Shown here piece by piece: positions 25,542 to 34,406 of a stretch of DNA of 64,000 bases. The DNA is from a bacterium. GTDB lineage: Bacteria > 4484-113 > JAFGCY01. Under the pieces are notes generated by a model. That model had not been told where the DNA came from. It searched no databases and saw only the letters and a program-made list of their open reading frames with translations. Numbering within the stretch: position 1 is the first letter of the stretch; each line of letters opens with the position of its first letter. Where the stretch lies: NCBI GenBank assembly GCA_020849855.1, contig JADZFO010000031.1, positions 1 through 64,000 of the forward strand, written 5' to 3'. The translations under genes were made by a program, and so were the position numbers.

Positions 25542-26866
25542 CCGTTCTGATGCTGCTCATACAGGTTCCGCAGCGCGCCCAGCGTCTCTGTGTAGCTGCT
25601 CGGTGAGTAAGTGTCCTGCTTCAGGAAGGCGCGCACATCCTCGATGGCGCGGATGGCGCGGTCGATGCGCGGGTTGTTGCCGATGGTGTAGGCGCCGATG
25701 TTGATCAGGTCCTCGGCCTCGCGGTAAGTCGCCAGCACTCCGCGCAGCCACTGGCTCCAGGAGTAGTGCTCTGGGGCCGTCACCGCGCGCATCACGCGGC
25801 TGACGCTTTCCAGCACATCGATCGGCGGATAGTGGCCCTCGCTCCCCAGCTTGCGGCTCAGGGCGATATGGCCGTCGAGCACCGAGCGGGCGATATCCGC
25901 CACCGGCTCGTTCATGTCGTCGCCCTCGACCAGGATGGTCATCAGCGCGGTGATAGAGCCCTTACTGGTCACGCCCGCGCGCTCGCAGAGCCGCGGGATC
26001 ATGGCATAGACCGATGGCGTATAGCCGCGGGTCGTCGGCGGCTCGCCCAGGCTCAGGCCGATCTCGCGAATCGCATAGGCATAACGGGTCAGCGAGTCCA
26101 CCATCAGCAGCACGTTCTTGCCGCGGTCGCGGAAGTACTCGGCGATGGCGAAGGCCACCTCGGAGCCCTTGACGCGCTTGAGCGGGCTGTCGTTGCTTGG
26201 CACCGCGACGACCACCGAGCGACGCAGGCCTTCCTCGCCGAGGTCGCGGGTGATGAACTCCTTAACCTCGCGGCCGCGCTCGCCGATCAGGCCGATCACG
26301 TTCACATCAGCATCGGAATTGCGGGCGATCATGCCAAAGAGGGTGGACTTGCCCACGCCGGAGCCGGCAAAGACGCCCAGGCGCTGGCCCTTGCCCCAGG
26401 TGAGGCAGGCGTCAATGGCCCGCACGCCGGAAGAGATGGACTCGTCGATCTCCGGGCGCTCGAGGGGCGGCGGGGCATCGGCGCTGCAGCCGCGCAGCTC
26501 GCCCGGCGGCAGATCGCCCAGGCCGTCCACGGGGCGGCCGAGCGCGTCGATCACCCGGCCCAGCAGGCCTTCGGACAGCGGCAGCTCGAAGCCCTTGCCG
26601 CTGCACTCCACACGCGTGCCGACCGAGATGTTATCGGTGTACTCATAGGGCATCAGCTGGGCGCGGTCCTCGCGCACGCCGACGACTTCGCAGTCCACCG
26701 GCGCGCTGAGGCGCCCGCCGCTGAGGCGGCAGCGCTCGCCGATGAAGACCGGCGGGCAGACGGCCTCGACGATCAGGCCGGCGACGCGGCGCACCGTGCC
26801 CTCGCGGTGCAGGGGCTCAAAGTGCTCAACGGTGTCGATGGCCTGCTCATAGAGGGCGCGGCTCAC
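25538..26866 (-). CDS. fliI: Flagellar export ATPase FliI
   Basis: A 442-residue F1-beta-like ATPase that energises flagellar type III export. Walker A GSGVGKST and the flanking FAGSGVGKSTLFGMIAR are typical, as are LIGERGREVKEF, VLLMVDSLTRYA and GEPPTTRGYTPSVYA. Length is normal. It overlaps fliH by four bases (ATGA) and ends the flagellar block. Its stop codon is supplied by the repeat element beyond it. Confidence 0.97.
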   Translation of the reverse strand: MSRALYEQAIDTVEHFEPLHREGTVRRVAGLIVEAVCPPVFIGERCRLSGGRLSAPVDCEVVGVREDRAQLMPYEYTDNISVGTRVECSGKGFELPLSEGLLGRVIDALGRPVDGLGDLPPGELRGCSADAPPPLERPEIDESISSGVRAIDACLTWGKGQRLGVFAGSGVGKSTLFGMIARNSDADVNVIGLIGERGREVKEFITRDLGEEGLRRSVVVAVPSNDSPLKRVKGSEVAFAIAEYFRDRGKNVLLMVDSLTRYAYAIREIGLSLGEPPTTRGYTPSVYAMIPRLCERAGVTSKGSITALMTILVEGDDMNEPVADIARSVLDGHIALSRKLGSEGHYPPIDVLESVSRVMRAVTAPEHYSWSQWLRGVLATYREAEDLINIGAYTIGNNPRIDRAIRAIEDVRAFLKQDTYSPSSYTETLGALRNLYEQHQNG

Positions 26867-27816
26867 GAAGCGGACTCCATGCTCTGCTGCGGCAGGGGAT
26901 CCTCCGCGGGGGCAGACTGCTGTGCGTCAGGCGAATGCGGGGGCGGCGAAGGCTGCACAGCCGGCGCGCTGACCTTCAACTCCTGCAGGCCGCTGTCCGG
27001 GTGCTGCAGGCGCCGCAGCAGTTCATCCAGCGCTTCTTCCAGATTGAAGCGCACCACGCTGGCGCCGGTGTCAAGGCGATAGGCCGCGCCGGGCAGGGAT
27101 TCGTCGGCCAGCAGCTCCAGGCTGCCGCTGCCCAGGCCGGCGCTGCGTACAACATCATCCAGGCCGGCGTCCTGGCGGGCCCGCTGCAGGGTGGCGGGGT
27201 TGAGGTAAAGTCGCACGGCGCCTTCCGGGCGCAGCAGGCCCAGGGCCTGGCGCAGCGCTGTGCGCAGCGTTGTGTCATTCTCCCAGGCGAGGCCCAGCAG
27301 GCGGCGCCCGAGGGCCAGCACAAGCTGATAGGCCGGCTCTTCAATGTCGCTGAGGTACTCATCGCGGCGGCGCTTGAGCTCGACCGCCGCATCGGCCAAG
27401 GCATGCACCGCCTCGGCATACTGCTCGGCGTACTGCTGGGTCAGGCGGGCGGAGACTTCCAGCACCGCGGAGGCGCGGCGCTCTTCAACCTCGGCTTCCA
27501 CCTCAGCCCGCAGCTCCTTGGCATACTGCTCCGCTTCAGTGCGCAGGTCCGCTGCGCCCTGGCGGGCCAGTTCCAGGATCGCGGCCGCCTGTTCGCGGGC
27601 TTCAGCGAGGCTCAGGCCGCCTTCGACCAGGCGGCGCTCGGCCTCCGGCGCGGCGGCGGCAGCATTGTCAGCGGGATCATGTTCGCGGGTGAGGGCATGC
27701 TTCTGGCTGCGCCGGACTTCGCCGTCGGCGCCGATAAGCACCGGCTCGACGCTCATCCGGCTGAAGGGGCCCTCAGGCTCATCTCCACCCTTGATCACGC
27801 GGCCGGAGCTAGACAT
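26863..27816 (-). CDS. fliH: Flagellar assembly protein FliH
   Basis: A 317-residue FliH, the stator-like regulator of FliI in the export apparatus. The N-terminal ~90 residues are variable; a long Ala/Glu-rich coiled coil follows (AREQAAAILELARQGAADLR onward) and the C-terminal domain contains the ALGRRLLGLA strand-helix pattern. Start is put at the ATG at 27816, overlapping the fliG stop; a GTG three codons upstream is an alternative. Position between fliG and fliI supports the call more than the sequence does. Confidence 0.88.
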   Translation of the reverse strand: MSSSGRVIKGGDEPEGPFSRMSVEPVLIGADGEVRRSQKHALTREHDPADNAAAAAPEAERRLVEGGLSLAEAREQAAAILELARQGAADLRTEAEQYAKELRAEVEAEVEERRASAVLEVSARLTQQYAEQYAEAVHALADAAVELKRRRDEYLSDIEEPAYQLVLALGRRLLGLAWENDTTLRTALRQALGLLRPEGAVRLYLNPATLQRARQDAGLDDVVRSAGLGSGSLELLADESLPGAAYRLDTGASVVRFNLEEALDELLRRLQHPDSGLQELKVSAPAVQPSPPPHSPDAQQSAPAEDPLPQQSMESAS

Positions 27817-28795
27817 ACTGGCCACCGCCGCGTTCGATGATGATCTCGCCGCTCTCCTCGAGGCGGCGGATCACGTTGACGATGCGCTGCTGGGCGTCCT
27901 CGACATCCTTCAGGCGCACCGGGCCCATGAAGTCCATCTCTTCCTGCAGGCTGGCCGCCGCGCGCTTGGACATGTTGCGCATGACCTTGTCGCGCACGTC
28001 CTCGGCGACGCCCTTGATGGCCATCGCCAGGTCCTTCTTGTCGGTCTGGCCCAGCACCGCCTGCACCGAACGGTCGTCCAGCAGCTTGATGTCCTCGAAG
28101 ACGAACATCAGGCGCTTGATCTCATCGGCCAGCTCGGGGTCGGAGTCCTCGAGGTTCTCCATGATGGCCTTTTCCGTGGCCCGGTCGACCAGGTTCAGCA
28201 CCTCAACAAGGTTCTTGACGCCGCCGCTCTGGGTCACCTCGGTGGTCATCACCGCGCTGACCTTCTGCTCGATGACGCGCTCCACCTCGCGGATCACCTC
28301 TGGGCTCGTGCGGTCCATGTTGGCGATGCGGCGGGCCACATCCACCTGCACTTCCGGCGGCAGGCCGCCGACCACCGGCGCGGCATCCTCGGGGTCGAGA
28401 TAACACAGGATCAGCGCGATGGTCTGGGGATGCTCGTTGGCGATAAAGGTCAGCAGCTGCTTGGCATCGGTCTTCTTCAGGAAGTCGAAGGGGGTGACGC
28501 GCAGAAAGGAGCTGAGGCGGCCGATGATCTCGCCGGCCTTTTCCTCGCCCACGGCGTCGCGCAGCACGGAGCGGGCATAGTCCACACCGCCCTGCAGGAT
28601 GTACTCCTGGGCCAGGGCAAGGTTGTAGAACTCACGCAGGATCTCGTCCTGCATCGCCGGGTCGACCTTCTTGAAGTTGGCGATCTCCAGCGTGATCTCC
28701 TCGATCTCCTCTTCGGTCAGCAGGCGCAGCAGCTTGACCGAGGCCTGCTGGCCAAGGGAAATGACCAGCAGCGCAGCCTTCTGCTTGCCTGTCAG
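27809..28795 (-). CDS. fliG: Flagellar motor switch protein FliG, start codon unclear
   Basis: FliG, the C-ring protein that couples to the stator and MS ring. The family N-terminus is present (LTGKQKAALLVISLGQQ), as are ITLEIANFKKVDP, LAQEYILQGG and the C-terminal torque region ending SGEIIIERGGGQYV. The frame has no ATG, GTG or TTG before this N-terminus: the next in-frame stop is at 28823-28825 and the first canonical ATG is internal at 28654. The end given here is a CTG at 28795, giving 328 residues, a normal FliG length. A two-base insertion in TATAT near 28800 would instead explain the missing start. Confidence 0.9.
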   Translation of the reverse strand: MTGKQKAALLVISLGQQASVKLLRLLTEEEIEEITLEIANFKKVDPAMQDEILREFYNLALAQEYILQGGVDYARSVLRDAVGEEKAGEIIGRLSSFLRVTPFDFLKKTDAKQLLTFIANEHPQTIALILCYLDPEDAAPVVGGLPPEVQVDVARRIANMDRTSPEVIREVERVIEQKVSAVMTTEVTQSGGVKNLVEVLNLVDRATEKAIMENLEDSDPELADEIKRLMFVFEDIKLLDDRSVQAVLGQTDKKDLAMAIKGVAEDVRDKVMRNMSKRAAASLQEEMDFMGPVRLKDVEDAQQRIVNVIRRLEESGEIIIERGGGQYV

Positions 28796-28898
28796 GTCAT
28801 AGACCGAGGTGATCGACCGGTCAGTCAGTTCAAACTCCCTGGTGCCCGCGCGGGGCGTTCCTGTGCTCTGAGATTATCCACATGTCCGCTGGCACGGC

Positions 28899-30500
28899 CT
28901 AATCCTCCAGCAGCCAGTTCCGCACCAGGCCGGCTACCACCTCGGGGCGGTTGTCGATCAGGCGCTCGATCTCGCTGCGCATCTTCTGGGTCTGGCTGTC
29001 TGACATGTCGTCCAGGTGGCGCATGACATAGCCGTCATCGTGGCCGCCCATGTCGTGATCAAGCTCCACGCCGCGGCCCAGCTCGCCAGCGGCAGCCAGC
29101 AGCGGCTCACGCGGCAGCAGGTTGTTCACCAGGCTGCGCATCATCACCGCCAGCAGGGCCACCATCAGCAGCGCGATACCCCAGGAGGCCGCTGTGCGGA
29201 TGGTCTGGTCGCGGTGCTCACCGGCCGCAGCGGCATCGGCCGCCTGGGCCTGGCTTTCGGGCGCGGCGGCGCGGGCGGCGGGATCGAAGACAAAGCCGAT
29301 CACGCTGACCTTGTCGCCATTGCTCAGGTCGGCCCCGATGGCCGTGGCCACCTGGGTCTCGAGGGCCCGGCGGGTCTCCTCGGCCAGCTCCTCAACATCA
29401 ATGGTCACGGTTGCCGAGCGGCGCTTGATCTCCGTGCCGGGGGCATGCAGGGATTCCGTGACTTCCTTGTTGATCTCGTATTCCACACTGCTGTCGGTCT
29501 TGGAATAGCCGCTGCCGCTGCCACCATCCTCCAGGCCGGAATAGCCCGGCACATTGGAGTTGGTGCCCGCGGTGCCGCCATTGCCGGCGCTTGCGCCGTA
29601 GCTCTTCTCACGCGATTCCGTGACCCGGCGCTCGATGCCGCGGTCGCCGACAACAGGGCTGTAGTTCTCGCTTTGCACGGTGCGGCGGCTGAAGTCCAGC
29701 TCAACATTCACAGTGGCGGTCACGCGGCCGGGGCCGTAGGCGATGAGCGAGTCCAGGATCTTCTGCTTGAGTTCCTCTTCATAGCGCTTCTTGAGGTTGA
29801 GCTGCTCTTCCGTCACAGAGCCCTGCAGCAGCTCAGCGCCGGACTTGTCGGCGGAAAGCATGCGGCTGAGGTTGTCCGTGACGGTCACGTCCTGCGGGGC
29901 GAGGTTAGGCACGGCGGAGGCCACCAGCTGCTGCACGGCGCCGGCTTCCCGCGGGCCAAAGGAGGCATTGTTGGCCAGGGTCAGTATCACGCTGGCGCTG
30001 GAGTGCTTTTCCTCGTCAAAGGCGTTGTCTTCCTGCATGTTGAGCATCACCTCGGCGCGCAGGACCCGCTCGTCAGCCTCAATGTTGCGGGCCAGGACGC
30101 CTTCCTTGGCGCGCTGCTCAGCGATGTCGATTTCCTTCTGCGTGGCGCCCCACTTGGGCTTGTCGAAGAGCTCCCAGCCGATGTGCGCGCCGGTGAGGTC
30201 CAGCTGCGTTACGGCGAAGCGCAGGTCATCCACCTGCTCCATAGGCACGTAGACATCGCGGCCGTCGTTCTTGAGCTGCATGGGCACGCCTTGCTTCTTG
30301 AGCTCTTCCACGATCTTGGCCATGTCCGCGGATTCTGTATCGGAGGAGAGCAGGGCCATCTCGACGGGCTTGCGCGCCACCAGCGAGATGGAGATGATGC
30401 CGATGACGATGACCAGCAGCGGCAGGCCGGCGACCATGACCTTACCCGTCAGGTTTTGCCTGCTCCAGAACTCTTTCAGCCTTTCTATAACCTGTTCCAC
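28899..30500 (-). CDS. fliF: Flagellar MS-ring protein FliF
   Basis: A 533-residue MS-ring protein. I prefer the GTG at 30500, with GAGGAG seven bases upstream, over a longer frame from 30542. First TM helix at ~28-47 (VMVAGLPLLVIVIGIISISL), then the YscJ/FliF ring-building domain (ALLSSDTESADMAKIVEELK and QRAKEGVLARNIEADERV), a long disordered Gly/Ser-rich loop near 310-345, and a second TM helix at ~430-450. The C-terminal helix (SEIERLIDNRPEVVAGLVRN) binds FliG. Confidence 0.95.
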   Translation of the reverse strand: MEQVIERLKEFWSRQNLTGKVMVAGLPLLVIVIGIISISLVARKPVEMALLSSDTESADMAKIVEELKKQGVPMQLKNDGRDVYVPMEQVDDLRFAVTQLDLTGAHIGWELFDKPKWGATQKEIDIAEQRAKEGVLARNIEADERVLRAEVMLNMQEDNAFDEEKHSSASVILTLANNASFGPREAGAVQQLVASAVPNLAPQDVTVTDNLSRMLSADKSGAELLQGSVTEEQLNLKKRYEEELKQKILDSLIAYGPGRVTATVNVELDFSRRTVQSENYSPVVGDRGIERRVTESREKSYGASAGNGGTAGTNSNVPGYSGLEDGGSGSGYSKTDSSVEYEINKEVTESLHAPGTEIKRRSATVTIDVEELAEETRRALETQVATAIGADLSNGDKVSVIGFVFDPAARAAAPESQAQAADAAAAGEHRDQTIRTAASWGIALLMVALLAVMMRSLVNNLLPREPLLAAAGELGRGVELDHDMGGHDDGYVMRHLDDMSDSQTQKMRSEIERLIDNRPEVVAGLVRNWLLED

Positions 30501-30571
30501 GTACTCTCTCCTCGGTGTTGCGGGGCTCTGGGGCTGCGCCACCGGCGCGCCCTCTTAAGAAAAAAGCAGGC

Positions 30572-30892
30572 CTAGACCTGCATCCTGTTGATCTCCTGGT
30601 AGGCCTCAATGACCTTGTTGCGCAGCTGCATGGCGAAGCTCAGTGCCAGTTCCGCCTTCTGCACTGCCGTGGCAACTTCGCCAAGGTCGACATCATCACC
30701 TGCCAGCATGCGCTGCTGCATCACCGCGGCGTTGTCGTTGATGCGCTCCAGCTCGCCAAGCTGCTCACGCAGCAGCGAGCCGAAGCTGGCCTGGCCAGTG
30801 GCAGCGGGCGCCGCGCCGGCGGCGGCGCTGCCCAGGGGCTGGATACCCGGCAGAAGCGGACTGATGCCCGAAATGCTGTTGTCGATCTTCAT
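30572..30892 (-). CDS. fliE: Flagellar hook-basal body protein FliE
   Basis: A 106-residue FliE, the junction protein between MS ring and rod. Its C-terminal half is conserved: VATAVQKAELALSFAMQLRN and KVIEAYQEINRMQV. The N-terminus is Gly/Ala-rich and disordered. Spacing to fliF is about 70 bases on the same strand. Confidence 0.93.
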   Translation of the reverse strand: MKIDNSISGISPLLPGIQPLGSAAAGAAPAATGQASFGSLLREQLGELERINDNAAVMQQRMLAGDDVDLGEVATAVQKAELALSFAMQLRNKVIEAYQEINRMQV

Positions 30893-30957
30893 ATCTTCTC
30901 CAGCGGTCCGTCCATGGTCCGACTCTTGTTTCAGGCGCCGGGGGCGCGTGGTCCGTC

Positions 30958-31368
30958 CTAGACCTGCAGCAGTGAAATGCTGCGCTGGATGCTGCTCTTG
31001 GCAGCCTCCATCACGGTGACATTGGCCTCATAGCCGCGGCTGGCGCTGATGAGGTCCACCATCTCGGTCATCACATTGATGTTGTTCATGCTGACGTAGC
31101 CCTCGGCATCCGCATCCGGATGGCCGGGCATGGGCACCTTCTTGACCTCGGCCTCGTTCTCCTTGATCCGGTCGACGTAGACACCGGCGATGCGGCCCTC
31201 CTTGTCCAGCAGTTCGCGGAAGACCGGCTCCTGGCGGCGGAAGGGCTCCTCATTGGGCTTGAGGGTGGTGTTGGCGTTGGCGATATTGCCGGCGATGAGG
31301 TCCATCCAGAGCTGATGGGCGCTCAGGGCGCTGGCCGCGATATCCATTCTCTTGAAGATTGAGTTCAT
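30958..31368 (-). CDS. flgC: Flagellar proximal rod protein FlgC
   Basis: A 136-residue rod protein. Typical are the N-terminal MDIAASALSAHQLWMDLIAGN with NIANANT, and the C-terminal YEANVTVMEAAKSSIQRSIS. Normal length. It sits between flgB and fliE in the standard basal-body order. Confidence 0.95.
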   Translation of the reverse strand: MNSIFKRMDIAASALSAHQLWMDLIAGNIANANTTLKPNEEPFRRQEPVFRELLDKEGRIAGVYVDRIKENEAEVKKVPMPGHPDADAEGYVSMNNINVMTEMVDLISASRGYEANVTVMEAAKSSIQRSISLLQV

Positions 31369-31439
31369 CCTTATCTCCCCGGTCCGCCACGCGGATCCTG
31401 CTTATTCATCGGCACCGGCCCAGGCGGGCTTCAGCGGCG

Positions 31440-31832
31440 CTAGACGCGGCCGTCGTGCAGCACGGACTTGTACATCTGGATCCGCTTGGCCATCAGCGCG
31501 GAGATCACCGCACCCATGCTGGAGGTCTCGGCCACCTGCTCCTGCTCATAGGCCAGGTCGACGCCGTTGTGGTCAGGGCGCTGGAAAAGCTGCTCCTGCA
31601 CCACCTCGCGCGCCACCACCTGGTCCAACTCTTCCAGGCGCTGTGTGCGGCTGCCCGAAGAGAGGCTGTCGGCGAGCATGCGGGTGAAGTCGGCTGTGTC
31701 CAGATCGCGGCGCTTGTAGCCAGCGGTGTTCACGTTCGCCACATTTTCAGCCAGCAATTGATGCCGCCGGCTCACAAATTTTGAGCCTTTGCTAAGCGCG
31801 GCAAAGGTTAGATCGCGTCCAAGCAGGTCCAT
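31440..31832 (-). CDS. flgB: Flagellar basal-body rod protein FlgB
   Basis: A 130-residue FlgB, first gene of the flagellar block. The ATG at 31832 has a GGGGGAAGGA Shine-Dalgarno run about six bases upstream, so the longer frame from 31871 is rejected. LLAENVANVNTAGYKRRDLD is the signature of rod proteins. FlgB and FlgC form the proximal rod together with FliE. The intergenic region up to the divergent NeuB-like gene probably holds the operon promoter. Confidence 0.93.
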   Translation of the reverse strand: MDLLGRDLTFAALSKGSKFVSRRHQLLAENVANVNTAGYKRRDLDTADFTRMLADSLSSGSRTQRLEELDQVVAREVVQEQLFQRPDHNGVDLAYEQEQVAETSSMGAVISALMAKRIQMYKSVLHDGRV

Positions 31833-32096
31833 GATTGTCCTTCCCCCGAAGCAGGCCCCGCCTGCCTTCACTGCCCTTCAGGCGCTTGTTGCGCCCTTGG
31901 GCTAGGGGAGAATATCGGGCGGCATAACTATTGCGAATCACTTTGTCTGAGTTATAACCACTTTCACAGGTATTTAAGGGCCCGCTCTGTGCGCTTGCGT
32001 ATACTCTTAATCCGGCCTGACTTGAATCCTGCCTCAGGTTGGCCGATATAAGCTCCGCGCCTCGGCGCGCAGCTTGGGGAGATAAGGAGCGCTGTG
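31833..32096. promoter_or_regulatory. Divergent regulatory region between flgB and the NeuB-like gene
   Basis: About 260 non-coding bases. An AT-rich core near 31925-31980 contains runs such as GTTATAACCAC and TATTTAAGG. A plus-strand -10-like TATACT is at 32000-32005. No clear sigma-28 or sigma-54 box could be assigned. Confidence 0.35.
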
Positions 32097-33119
32097 ATGG
32101 CTATGCAGCCTGTCTATATCATTGCAGAGGCGGGAATCAACCACGGTGGCAGCCTTGATGTGGCCCAGGAGATGGTGCGCGTCGCTGCCGCTTCAGGTGT
32201 AAACGCTGTCAAGTTTCAGTCCTTCACCGCCGCCGGACTGGCCCACAGCGAGCTGGCGGCCGACCAGCACGCTTTCTTCCGCCGCTTCGAGCTGAGCCGC
32301 AGCGAGCACAGCGCACTGGCCGAGATATGCCGCAGCTGCGGGGTGGATTTCCTTTCCACACCCTTTGACCTTGCGGCGGCCGACATGCTGGCAGAGCTGG
32401 ATGTGCCGGCCTTCAAGATTGCTTCCTGCGACCTGACCAACCTGCCCCTGATCCGGCACTGCGCGAGCTTCGGCAAGCCCCTGTATATCTCCACCGGCAT
32501 GGGCAACATCAAGGAAGCCCGCAGCGCTGCAGTGGCGGCCCGCGTGGCCGGGGCCAGCGAGGTTGTGCTGCTGCAGTGCACGACCAACTACCCCACCGCC
32601 TATGCCGATGTGAACCTGCGGGCCATCAGCAGCCTGGCCCGCGAGCTCTCCGACCTGCACGGTGTTTCCAGCGGATTTTCGGACCACTCCATCGGCAACT
32701 GGTGCTGTTTTGGCGCCGTGGCGCTGGGCGCGCGGGTGATTGAAAAGCACTTCTGCCTGGACAAGAGCGCGCCCGGCCCGGACATTGCCTGCTCCTGCTC
32801 CCCGGACGAGCTAAGCGAGCTGGTCCAGGGCATCCGGGCGCTGGAAGAGGCCATGGGCACCGAGCGCAAGCAGATGCTGGACAGCGAGAAGGAGATCGCG
32901 GCGGTCGCCCGCCGGGCGATCTACTACACCCGCAGCCTGCCAGCCGGCCATGTGCTCAGCGCCTCGGACATTACTTTCCTGCGTCCCGCCGGCCCGCTGA
33001 GCCCGGCGCAGGCGGACGAGATCGTCGGCCTTGGCCTCAGCCGCGCTGTTGAGGCGGGAGAAGCGGCACGGCGTGATGATGTCGCAGTTCAGCTTCCGCA
33101 CCTGCAGACCGGCGTCTAG
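32097..33119 (+). CDS. NeuB-type nonulosonic (sialic/pseudaminic/legionaminic) acid synthase
   Basis: A 340-residue synthase condensing phosphoenolpyruvate with an acylated aminohexose to form a nine-carbon acid. The ATG at 32097 has AGGAG seven bases before it. NeuB features: IIAEAGINHGGSL at the N-terminus, VKFQSF, the DFLSTPFD strand, FKIASCDLTN, STGMG and EKHFCLDK, then a C-terminal SAF/antifreeze-like domain (SLPAGHVLSASDITFLRP). Such acids coat flagellin or surface glycans, and it lies next to the flagellar block, so flagellin glycosylation is a fair guess. The sugar specificity cannot be read here. Confidence 0.88.
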   Translation: MAMQPVYIIAEAGINHGGSLDVAQEMVRVAAASGVNAVKFQSFTAAGLAHSELAADQHAFFRRFELSRSEHSALAEICRSCGVDFLSTPFDLAAADMLAELDVPAFKIASCDLTNLPLIRHCASFGKPLYISTGMGNIKEARSAAVAARVAGASEVVLLQCTTNYPTAYADVNLRAISSLARELSDLHGVSSGFSDHSIGNWCCFGAVALGARVIEKHFCLDKSAPGPDIACSCSPDELSELVQGIRALEEAMGTERKQMLDSEKEIAAVARRAIYYTRSLPAGHVLSASDITFLRPAGPLSPAQADEIVGLGLSRAVEAGEAARRDDVAVQLPHLQTGV

Positions 33120-33152
33120 GCCAGCGGGCTGCGACCGACAGACAGAACCTGA

Positions 33153-33158
33153 CATAAT
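33153..33158 (+). promoter_or_regulatory. -10 box for a leaderless permease transcript
   Basis: CATAAT ends six bases before the GTG at 33165, with no Shine-Dalgarno sequence between, consistent with transcription starting at the codon. Confidence 0.4.
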
Positions 33159-33164
33159 GCGCTG

Positions 33165-34406
33165 GTGAACTCAGCAACGCCCGGCCCGGATCCCGGTCTG
33201 GAGGCCATTGTGGCCGCCGCCCGGGAACGCGCCGAGCTGAAGGCGCCTTCCGCGCCGGAGCAGGATGAACTTACCGAACGCCCGGCGGGCTTTGGCGAGC
33301 TGGGCGGCTCCTGGTTCACCGCGGCGATGCTGGGCCTTTTGGCCCTTCTGCTCTTCTTCCCGCTGCCCGGGCCACCCGCCGCCTGGCAGGCCACCTTTGC
33401 CGCTTACTTCATTTCCATCGTCCTGCAGTCCGTGCCCTATATCCTGCTGGGTGCGCTGGTCAGCGGCCTGATGGAGCAGTTCCTGCCCTCCAGCCTGCTG
33501 CCGCGCCTGACCGGGCGACTGGGCGTCGCCGGCCTGCCTGCCATTGCGCTGCTCAGCCCGCTATTCCCGACCTGCGAGTGCGGCGTGGTTTCCATCGGAC
33601 GCGGCCTGCTGCGCAAGGGCCTGCCCCTGCCGCATACCCTGACCTACCTGCTGGCCGCGCCGATCATCAACCCGACGGTGCTCTTCACCACCTACCTGGC
33701 CTTCCAGGACTGGCGCTATCCGCTGCTGCGCGCCCTGGGCGGCTTCCTGGTTTCGATCGCGGTGGGCGCGGTATTCCTGCGCCGGCGCCCGGAGGAGATC
33801 TTCCTTCCGGGCTTCCTGTCTGAGCTGCCCGGGCCGCCCGGCGATCCGCCTAAGCAAACCGCCACCACAGCGCCGGGCCGGCCGGCCGGCCTGAGCCTGC
33901 GGCGGCCCGAGGCGCCAAAGCGTCTGTCCGAGGCCTTTGCGGCCACGAAGAGCAGCGGGAGCGCCGAAGGCGGCATGGCAGCGGCGGCAGCGGGGGCACT
34001 GGTGCGCCGCGGCTCCGCCCTGGCCACACACATCCGCCGCGACTTTCTGGAGATGACCACCTTCTTTCTGATGGGTGTCTTCATCGCCAGCGCCATGAAG
34101 ACCTTTGTGGACCCCGGCCTGCTGGCCCGCCTGGGCCAGGGGCCCGTCTCCGGCCCGGCGGTGATGATGGGCCTGGCCTTCATCCTCTCGCTCTGCGCCG
34201 AGGCTGACGCCTATCCCGCCGCCTCCTTCGGCGAGTTCCGCCTGCCCGCGCACATGGCCTTTCTTGTGCTGGGGCCGATGCTGGATATCAAGCTTCTGCT
34301 GATGTACCGCACGGTCTTCCGCGGCCGCTTTATCGCCCTCTTCGCCCTGGCGATCATCGTCGGGACAGCGCTTTACGTCGCGCTGCTGGAGGGCCTGCTG
34401 CCGTGA
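33165..34406 (+). CDS. Permease of the DUF318/ArsP-like family
   Basis: A 413-residue multi-TM permease. The N-terminal ~45 residues are hydrophilic; TM helices then cover the region from ~52. The family signature is present as PTCECGVVSIGRGLLRKG followed by LAAPIINPTVLFTTYLAF, and a long cytosolic loop at ~220-270 precedes the last helices. Related permeases include arsenic-linked ones and YraQ-type. The start is GTG with a CATAAT box six bases upstream. It overlaps the next gene by one base, forming a conserved permease pair. Confidence 0.82.
   Translation: MNSATPGPDPGLEAIVAAARERAELKAPSAPEQDELTERPAGFGELGGSWFTAAMLGLLALLLFFPLPGPPAAWQATFAAYFISIVLQSVPYILLGALVSGLMEQFLPSSLLPRLTGRLGVAGLPAIALLSPLFPTCECGVVSIGRGLLRKGLPLPHTLTYLLAAPIINPTVLFTTYLAFQDWRYPLLRALGGFLVSIAVGAVFLRRRPEEIFLPGFLSELPGPPGDPPKQTATTAPGRPAGLSLRRPEAPKRLSEAFAATKSSGSAEGGMAAAAAGALVRRGSALATHIRRDFLEMTTFFLMGVFIASAMKTFVDPGLLARLGQGPVSGPAVMMGLAFILSLCAEADAYPAASFGEFRLPAHMAFLVLGPMLDIKLLLMYRTVFRGRFIALFALAIIVGTALYVALLEGLLP

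Noticed and set aside
27344..30575. Long plus-strand open frames opposite fliG, fliF and fliH
   Set aside because: Antisense to flagellar genes with clear family motifs; composition is typical of shadows.
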